From assembly GCA_007115705.1 (NCBI GenBank), contig QXEO01000411.1, forward strand, positions 2,542,001 through 2,606,000: a stretch of 64,000 nt of DNA. Direction: 5' to 3'. Below are positions 56,216 to 64,000 of this stretch, piece by piece. The notes beneath the pieces were generated by a model. The model did no database searches. It had not been told where the DNA came from and saw only the letters and a program-made list of their open reading frames with translations. Each line of letters opens with the position of its first letter. The stretch's first letter is position 1. The stretch is from Dactylis glomerata (lineage: Eukaryota > Streptophyta > Magnoliopsida > Poales > Poaceae). The translations under genes and the position numbers were made by a program.

Positions 56216-59200
56216 TGTGGGGACCCCGGCTTACCATCCGGGATTCCCGTTATGCATACAATTCATGATCCCAGGAGACCATCGTGAATCCACATAACAG
56301 AGTTGGCATTACAGATACACCATCCATTACATAAATAAGTCATTAAGTCTTACATAGCCTCTTGGCTGAATACAAACGCCACACAAGGCAAGTTCAACAG
56401 ACCCGACTAACATAAGCAGCAGCGGATACAAGTAGCGTAGTGACCCAAGTTAGGCCTACTACCCTACAGGCGACTGACCGGGAAACGAGTCCTAGTTCGC
56501 ACCGGCGTCGTCATACTCTTCATCATCTTCTTCATAATCATCTCCAAAGTCTGGCCAAGTCAATAGCAGGGACACAGCCGTGAGTACATTTTGGAATTGT
56601 ACTCGCAAACCATCTAGGAGAGAGAACATTCACATGCTATATGGCGGTAGCAAGGGTTGGTTTAGTTTTCAGTGACTATCTTATACCAACTTCTCGTGTC
56701 GATATAGCATGTCCCACGACATTTCTATATCCTTATTAAAGAAAACTTTTATAAGCTTTTAGTAAGATCTCTAGGAAAGGGGGAAACTCCGTTGAAAGGT
56801 AAAATAGGTGGCCAATCAAACATGCCCACCTCAAGTCGTCGGCAGTACCCTCCGAGTACCCCGAACCACTTCCCGTGCCACGGCAGTACCCTCCAAGTAC
56901 TCCGTCCGGCACAAAACTCTATTTTTCCAGAAAACCATTTATAAAACCAAAACCCGACACAGGCTAAGTATGGCCATTCCAACCGTCCATGACCAAGGAC
57001 GCGGCTATTCGAATAGATTACACTCTGCAGAGGTTGTACACTTTACCCACACCATTCGATCAATCCGCCGGGATACCACCACAGACCGTCATACACAAGT
57101 ATGCGGGGTTTGGATAATCGATCGAAGCCCTCCATCTATCCACCTTAGTACGGGCGCCTACCCTGTGGAGTATACCTCCCCGGCAAACCCTGGCCGTCTA
57201 CCTCCGTCGAGCGTAGTTCCAGTGCCACGACGGGAGTTACCCAAGTGTCTTCCGGACGGGTAGCCTATTAACGGGCCCGCTACACTATTGCCCACCACTT
57301 GCGACAACTCGGATTCCGGGGCCCTACAGACCCTTATATAGTACGAGGCTCCCCGCACTAAAGCAAATAAACTTCAAGCTAAGCCCGTCCCATACCGGGT
57401 AATGTGGTTGCACGGGAGTAATTGGTTTGGCGAACACTTATACACAATGCCCTTTTTCAGAAAATCCACCAACTCCTTCATCTCCCATCGTCCACTCCTT
57501 GTTTATGAAATCATTTCAAAACATCTCAATGGAGTAATAACTACTCCAAGGTTTTCGAAACCATTTTCGAAATATTTCCCGAGAGAGTATTCCCAATCCT
57601 AGAGTTTTTTTTAGCTCCACTACAAATGTTTCCCAAAGACCTCGATGCAAATCATCGAGTCTCTACTTCTCAGGGTATTGATTAGGTGTCAAAGGTGTCA
57701 TCCTTAGAGATGATAGCAGTTTGACTTGTGGAGTTAAGTCGTCAACTATTGCTACATAAGGGACATAGCAATATACGAAAACAATGCAGAATAGTAGAGA
57801 CAAGAGTAGAGCAATGCATAATGGCATAATAGGATTCAGATATGCACAAGTAGATGGCTTGCCTTGATTGGCTTGTCCCTGGTCACCTTCCTCCTGATAC
57901 TCAAATACTTCCCCCTCCTCTGCATAGTCGTCGTTCGTTTCTACCGCCGGAAAAAGAAACGAAGACATACACACAATAAGTATTCATGCATACATGAAGT
58001 CCAATCAAACAACATCACACACACAAGCATTTGATTAACAGAAGCAAACAAGTTTAGATAACAGAACAATATTTATTTTACAACTAAAATAAGCATCAAC
58101 ATTATATCATGCAAATCCTAGTTGTATAGGAACACTCATTCCTAAGCAAACAATTGCATGCATCAAGATACATCAAAACATGGCACCAGTATAACTACTA
58201 TCAAACCCACAATATAACAGAACCAACATCACTGGAATCAAATTTAAATAGTAAAGAAGTAAATTAATAAAGATTTATCAATCCTAGAAATCACTAGAAT
58301 AGCAATATATTCCTCTAAAATTCTCTGTAAGTCCTAAAATTCTAACAGAGATCAATCTGGAAAGCTAATCAGATGCACAACACACCAGAAGTGGAATCAT
58401 TCTAAAATAATGATTATTTTGTGCACAATAAAACAATTACTGCAGGGCATTATTATCACCAAAATGATTACTGCAAACAATTCACAAATCATAAAATAGT
58501 GAAACTAGTTTCTATAAATCAGAGAATCAGTAGGCTATTAGTGAAAATTGGTTTCACCAATTTTAAGCAAACAGGACCACATATTTTCAAAAATAGGTGG
58601 ATATGCATAGATCTACTCTAATTAAACCTCAGATATTATTTAGGATCCTAAAAATCAAACATGCAGCACCAGGTGATAGATAACTTTATACTGAAACCTA
58701 AAAAATTTGTTTCACAATTTTCTGAGGCTTAAAACATTTTAAAACCGATTTAAAGCACAACACCTATTCAGTAGTTGAATAAATCAAAGAAAAAGAAAAA
58801 GAAAAAGAAAAAGGAGGGGCAGGCCGGATCTGGCCAGGCCGAGCCAGATCCGGGCCGGATCCAGCCCAGCCGGCTAGCCAGCCAGCCCGGGCGGTTGCCG
58901 AACCGGTATGGCTCCCTGGCCGTCCGATTAGGCCGAGATCCACGGCCGGGCACCGTCGTCCTTGTCGGCCATTGCATGCGCGAGAGGAGCTCGCCCCGGG
59001 CTAGGGTTTCGTGGTGCGGTTGCTTACCGAGGTTGCCGGAGTCAAGCGTGGGCTGGAGTCGGCTGAGGCGAGGTCAGAGATGGCGATGGAGGTCGCAGGT
59101 GTTGCATGCAGAGGCTGGTGTTCGTCCTGCGGGCTTCGCTGGGGTCCAGGCGTCTACGGCACGGCGGCGTCTTCCTCCGCTTCCCCCTGTAAACGAACAA

Positions 59201-60786
59201 GGGCGCGTGAGATTTCGGGCGTCGTGGTGGTGATGCAAGCGTGCAGGCGAGGGGCAAAGAGGAAGGAGAACGGTCGATGGCGACCTTCTCCCTTGCCGAC
59301 GATCTACTCGAGGGCTCGGCTCACCGGCAAAAGATTTGCCCTGTCTGCACAATGGAGAGGGGTTGCAGGAGAGTGGGAAGAAAGGGAGTGAGCAAATGAG
59401 AGGGGGAGAGAGTTCCAGAGAGGGGGTGGGGGGTTTTTAACCTGGCGGTGGTACCGATCTGGGGTGCACCATCGAGGATCACCATTGGTCGTCGTGGGCG
59501 GTTGTGCGGGGAGGCACGGTGAGCTGGTTCCAGGGAACACTCAGGTGGTGTCGGTGGATGGCGGTTTCACGAGGAAACGGGTCGGGTTCAGAGACCAGGC
59601 AAGAAAATCGGTGGGCGGCGGCGTCGATACAGTGCACCAGGGGGTTGGGCAGGCTTGTCATCGCGTCGGGGTTAGCATGCCGTGCAGGATCCGGTGCGGA
59701 GCGTGGCCAGGCGACGTGCCGGTGCATGGGAACGCACCGCACGCTCTGCGCGTTCTGGGCGACACGGTGGCATCGGCTCGGCGGGTTCGGGGTGACATGC
59801 TCAGTGGGTCCTGGGTGGCGGCGCCCCGGGGAATTGGTTCCACACGTGTAGAGGAGCTCTATGGCGAGGTGACAAGGCGTGGGGTGGTCGGTGGATTGCT
59901 GGCCACGCGAGGGTGCCCACGATCGGCATTGGCGACGCCCCGTGCGCAGGAGGGGTGGCGATGGTGGTCTCTGTGGCGTGGGGTCGGGGTAGGGTTTCAG
60001 CGGGGCGGTGCGTACTGATTGGGGGTAGATGGCGGCGAGGTGGTCGACGACCAGAGGGAGAGAGAGACCCTGGCAGGGTTTAGCCTCGGGCTACCCTCCT
60101 CCTCCTCGATGCCAAACTGCAAACGACAAAGAGAAAAGATCTACAAATCTCTGGACTCCAGAAGGAAATCCCCAGCAGATCCTCTCCCTTCACTTGGTCG
60201 GTTTGCAAAGAAAGAATAAGAGGGAGGGGAGAAGTAGGGCAATGGGTAGGCTAACTCGGCTTAAATTCGAATTCAAATTTGAATTCTATTGAATAAATTT
60301 TTGAAAACAGAACCAAAATAGTTTCTAGCGGTTTTGAAACCATCCAAAAAGTCATGGCCAAAGTTTGGTGATTTTTAGGGAAGCTAGGCTAGGGTTTTAG
60401 AGAAGTCCCTATTTTCAAACAAAGAAGCAAAAGAAAAAGAAATAAAAGAAAAAGAATTGTAATTAAGCAAAGAATCCCATGCTAGGTTTTATGGTGAGCA
60501 CAAGCTAGTCTAGGCTTAATATTTCATGCATAAAAATCATAACACTAACTCTAGTTCATAAAGCTCAAGTATTGGAAAATTTAAAATCATAGACATGAAA
60601 TCATACACACACATGCTCACATAAAATCATGCCTATGCATTCACATGAAATCACACATGCTAGCACACATACATGAAATCATGCATCATAGGACACAAAC
60701 ACAATGCTTAGCAAAAGTTTCAGGTTACCCTAACAGATATTAAAACAAAGTGTAAATTTTCTGGTCACCAAAAGTGGGATGTTACA
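56216..60786 (-). repeat. 5' LTR of chromovirus A
   Basis: 4571 bp, uninterrupted. It contains the unbroken target site of chromovirus B (GGCTAGCCAGCC near 58875). A GC-rich block covers about 58810-60120. Many open frames on both strands are LTR shadows. Differences from the left LTR are mostly C/T and G/A transitions, concentrated in the first 1.1 kb (56216-57320). Confidence 0.95.
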
Positions 60787-60791
60787 ATTTT

Positions 60792-63547
60792 ATTATGGTA
60801 TTATGAGAACAATATTTGTTCAAATTATTATCGCATTCATAAAAGATGGATGAACGCTTATCTTGTTGGAGAAATCACATCCATAACACTGATGCTAAAA
60901 ATGTCTCAAGACAAATGATTAGAAGATCACTTATGAGTGACACCACCATTTAAATCATATTGGAAAGTAAACATGAAGAAACTCCATGTTGATGGAATTT
61001 TGGAGTCCTTTTGATTTTGAATCAATTGACACTTGTGAAAATTTCCTAGAGATGATTAAAACTCCGTTTGTAGGCCAAAGAAGAATGGATGACTAACTTG
61101 TTGGATATTGTACATGTTGATGTATATAGTCCATTATGTATAGCCGTGTGTGGTGGATCTTTGAACTTCATCTACTTTAACCAAGGATTTGAGTAGATAT
61201 ATGTGTATATTTACTTGATAAGGAAGAAGCATGAAATATTTGAATATTGTTCAAAGTATTTCTAGATGAAGTGGAAAATCATTGTAACAAGAGAATAAAG
61301 AATTTATGATTTGATCATAAAGGAAGATATTTGAGTTACAAGTTTAGCAAACACCTAAAAGTTGAGGAATCGTTCCATAGACTTATATTTCCCGAAACAC
61401 CATAGGAGTATGGAGTGTTCGAGAGATGAAATAAAACTTTGTTTCACATCGTTGGATCAAAGGTGTCGTCTATAAAACTGCCATTATATTTTAAGGATAA
61501 AGCTTTAGAGACTACCGCTTTGACACTGAAAAGAGCACCGTCATGATCCATTGAAATGACACCATATGAGTGATGGCATGGGATAAAACCCAAGTTTTCT
61601 TTACTAAAATTTTGGTATGCTAGGCATATGTAAAATATTTACAACCAAAGTCAGATAAATGCATCTTTGTAGGTTATCCCAAAGTAACTGTTGGGTATTC
61701 CTCCAGAACACCTAAGACAAAAGTGTTTGTCGCTGAAAATGTCAAGTTTCTTGAGAAGGAATTTTTCGCGAAAAGTTAAGTGGAAGGACAATAGAACTTT
61801 GATTGGGTTATTGAACCTAAGCTATATGTGCTGAGTAGCGCAGCGCCGGGAAGTGTCCCGGAGGCGGCTACAATGCGCATGGCTCATGTGCCTCAAAGGT
61901 TGTGGTCACTGAGATCTAAGTTCCAATTGAACCGCGTGAGTCGAGAAATAATCAAATAGTTAGATTTGAGAATGAATCATTATTGTTTGACAATGATGAA
62001 CCAACTACATGCAAAGAAGCGATGATGGGCCCTGACTCTGTCAAATGGCTAGAAGCCATAAAAATTCCGTGATAGTTTCATACACGACAAACCAAGTTTC
62101 TGAACTTGGAAGACCCTCAAAAAGGCATGAAGCCCAGTGAGCGTGTTAGGATCTATAAAGACAGACAAGGATGTTTAACATCTATGAAATAGTCGACATA
62201 TCGTTAAAACTGTTTACGATTATGTTCAAGGAGTTGACTATGACAAGATTTAATCTTTCGTAGCGATATTTTTGTCTAGACGGATTACTGTAGCAACCAC
62301 TACACATGCCAAGTTTGGTATATGTTAGTTGAACAAACAAGACAACATTCTTCTAATAGAATGGTTACCTAGGACATGTACATAACATGGTCTAATGGGT
62401 TTTGTAAATTCAAAGGATGCTAAAAAGGCATGCAAACTTCAATGGTTGAAGTAAGCATCGCGGAGTTCGAATATTCACCGTGATGAAATAATTAAAAGGT
62501 TTAGTTTCATCAGATACGATGAATATGCTTGCATTTGCAAGAAATTAAGTGGGAGCGTTGAGACATATTTTCAGTACATTATGTAGAAGACATATTGTTA
62601 ATTGGAAATGATGTATCTTTTATTGACATAGGTTAAGAATATCATTAAAATTAAATTTCAATGAAAGACTTAGGCAAAACCAAAATATTGGGTCACGATG
62701 TCTATGTAGATAGATCGAGGTGCCAATATGGTTGTACCAAAGTACATAGATGAAATATTGAATGAAGTTCAATATGGAAACGACGAGAAAAGTTCTTGCC
62801 GCATGGAAGAGGTTAAAACAAGATTCAAGTGTTTTTGACACTTGATGAGTGAAGCCACATGAATGATTTGATCGATCATGTATACCATGATATGTACATA
62901 TCCAGATATGTCCTATGCTCTAAATGTTATGAGCATATACTGGAGTGATAAATGTCATAAGATGATCACTAGACAATAGTAAAGATATCCTTATGTGCTT
63001 TGGAAGGACTAAGGATATATATTATGTATGACAAAGTGACACATAGTTCATTGTAAAGTGTTACATTGATACTAAGTTTGTCACAAGATAGAAATTAAGT
63101 TTATCTCAATTTTAGCTATATGTTTAGGTGGCACAATGTAATGGAAGGAAGTTCCATGATGGATTTGGATGAGTTCCAAAGTTAAGACATTGTGATGGAT
63201 TCTACAACAAAGGTTGAGTGTATGGCTGCTTTAGAAGTAGCAAAGCAGGGCATTTGTGTCAAGAAGTTTGTTATCAAACTAGGTGTAGTTCCAAGATGGC
63301 TATTACTATGAAGATCTATTGTGCGACAATAGTGACAACATGATTTCAGCTAAAAGGAACTAAGGTCTCACCTAAGGACTAAATTTATACCCAACTATCT
63401 CATTTGAGAATGAGTGATGCGTAGAGACGCAAAGACATGCAAATACACACAGAACTGAAAGTGTCAGATCTGGAGATCAGATTAACCACATGCAAACGCG
63501 TACGTATAACACCTGAATGCCATAAGTGTTATATACGCTAGTATCAA
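60792..63547 (+). pseudogene. decayed pol of Copia 2
   Basis: No long frame, yet collinear with Copia 1. Integrase traces lie at 60870-61760 (CATCCATAACACTGATGCTA, ATGAAGAAACTCCATG, ACACCATATGAG). RT traces lie at 62030-62700, including TATGTAGAAGACATATTG, where the first catalytic Asp of YVDD is Glu. RNase H traces lie at about 63190-63340 (GTTGAGTGTATGGCTGCTTT, TGTGCGACAATAGTGACAAC). Many stops and indels. Divergence from Copia 1 is far greater than between the LTRs of Copia 2. ATTTT at 60787-60791 is the right target copy of chromovirus A. Confidence 0.85.
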
Positions 63548-63579
63548 CTAGATTATTGACTCTAGTGCAAGTGGGAGAC
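63548..63579 (+). other. polypurine tract region of Copia 2
   Basis: 32 bases identical to 7871-7902 of Copia 1, ending AGTGGGAGAC just before the LTR. Perfect conservation beside a ruined pol. Confidence 0.85.
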
Positions 63580-64000
63580 TGAAGGGAATATGCCCGAGAG
63601 GCAATAATAAAGTGGTTATTATCATATTCCATGTTTATGATAAATGTTTATTTCTCATGCTAGAATTGTATTAATCGGAAACTTTAATACTTGTGTGATT
63701 AATAAACTAAAAAGGGTTCCTAGTAAAGCCACTCTTTTATACTAGCTCGTTGATTAATCGATGATCAAGGTTTCCTGATCATGAACATTGGATGTTGTTA
63801 ATAACGGGGTTATATTATTAGAAGAATGATGTGATGAACACTCACACCCATAGTACGAATAGCAATATGATCAAGTCATCAAGTTCATTCCTATATCAAA
63901 CTCATACGAAATAGTTCTAATCCTCAGACCATGAGATCATGTTAATCACTGATGCCGGAAGAGTGCTTTGATGATATCAAACGTCACACCGTTACAGGGT
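63580..64000 (+). repeat. 3' LTR of Copia 2 (cut by window end)
   Basis: First 421 bp of the LTR, starting TGAAGGGAATATGCCC and collinear with 28984 onward. Confidence 0.95.

Larger units (their letters stand above)
32895..60786 (-). mobile_element. Gypsy chromovirus A (Tekay/Del-like), 4.6-kb LTRs, hosts a nested Gypsy
   Basis: LTR boundaries TGTGGGGACC and GGGATGTTACA; target duplication ATTTT at 32890-32894 and 60787-60791. Orientation is minus: the PBS lies beside the right LTR (56216-60786) and the polypurine tract beside the left. Order on the minus strand is 5' LTR, PBS, pre-gag ORF, gag-pol with C-terminal chromodomain, 3' LTR. The 3' LTR is split by chromovirus B. Removing that insert leaves about 15.1 kb. 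The chromodomain and PR-RT-RH-IN order place it in the chromoviruses; Tekay/Del is the best-fitting lineage by motif wording. LTR-LTR divergence is roughly 1.5% by eye. Confidence 0.92.
28984..64000 (+). mobile_element. Copia LTR retrotransposon 2 (Angela/WIS-like, decayed), carrying nested Gypsy elements
   Basis: The 5' LTR starts TGAAGGGAATATGCCC at 28984. PBS, leader and decayed gag run to 32894. After the nested Gypsy block (32895-60786) the pol continues at 60792, the polypurine tract ends at 63579 and the 3' LTR runs off the window. Element-owned sequence is about 7.1 kb. Compared with Copia 1 the coding region is riddled with stops and indels, whereas LTRs, leader and polypurine tract are well kept. 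The nested element split it within the gag-protease region. Confidence 0.9.

Noticed and set aside
48920..60018. 184-codon open frames at 48920-49474 and 59464-60018
   Set aside because: They lie in the two LTRs of chromovirus A and match only because the LTRs are copies. GC-rich LTR DNA leaves several frames open on both strands.

Overview
This window is repeat-dominated DNA from a large-genome grass, most likely Triticeae (wheat, barley or Aegilops type). That inference rests on BARE/Angela/WIS-like Copia LTRs beginning TGTTGGAATTATACCC or TGAAGGGAATATGCCC, long-LTR chromodomain Gypsy elements, a CACTA transposon with Triticeae-style subterminal hairpins, and Helitron and MITE termini. I found no host gene that I would call with confidence. 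Almost all coding sequence belongs to transposable elements, and much of it is broken.

Layout, left to right. (1) 1-357 is the 3' end of a Helitron that inserted into the 5' LTR of the next element. (2) 358-9639 is a young, nearly complete Copia element (+ strand). Its gag-PR-IN and RT-RNaseH halves are separated by about 610 bp of antisense Gypsy pol. (3) 9640-19719 is a 10-kb mosaic without LTR elements. It holds a beta-tubulin fragment, a minisatellite-like array of about 21-bp units, two more Helitron-type 3' termini facing opposite ways, a possible two-exon gene, a DUF223/RPA-like OB-fold exon, and a perfect Tourist/Harbinger-type MITE. (4) 19720-28983 is the left part of a CACTA element with a broken transposase gene and a broken second gene. 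(5) 28984 to beyond 64000 is a second Copia element inserted in the CACTA. Its pol is wrecked although its LTRs and cis signals are well kept. (6) 32895-60786, inserted in that Copia, is a Gypsy chromovirus (- strand) with 4.6-kb LTRs. (7) 35551-48328, inserted in the 3' LTR of that Gypsy, is a second chromovirus (- strand) with 3.4-3.6-kb LTRs and an almost intact polyprotein.

The right half is therefore a four-deep nest: CACTA, then Copia, then Gypsy, then Gypsy. Target-site duplications support both Gypsy insertions (ATTTT and GCTAG). LTR-LTR divergence counted by eye falls in nesting order, about 2%, 1.5% and 0.45%.

The most interesting signals are: a coiled-coil, acidic-tailed ORF upstream of gag that is recognisably shared by the two different chromoviruses; the chimeric Copia; a Copia family apparently mobilised in trans with a dead pol; the fact that all eight clear nonsense codons in TE genes are amber (TAG), as expected from deamination at methylated CHG sites; and the Helitron-like terminus next to a DUF223/RPA-like exon.
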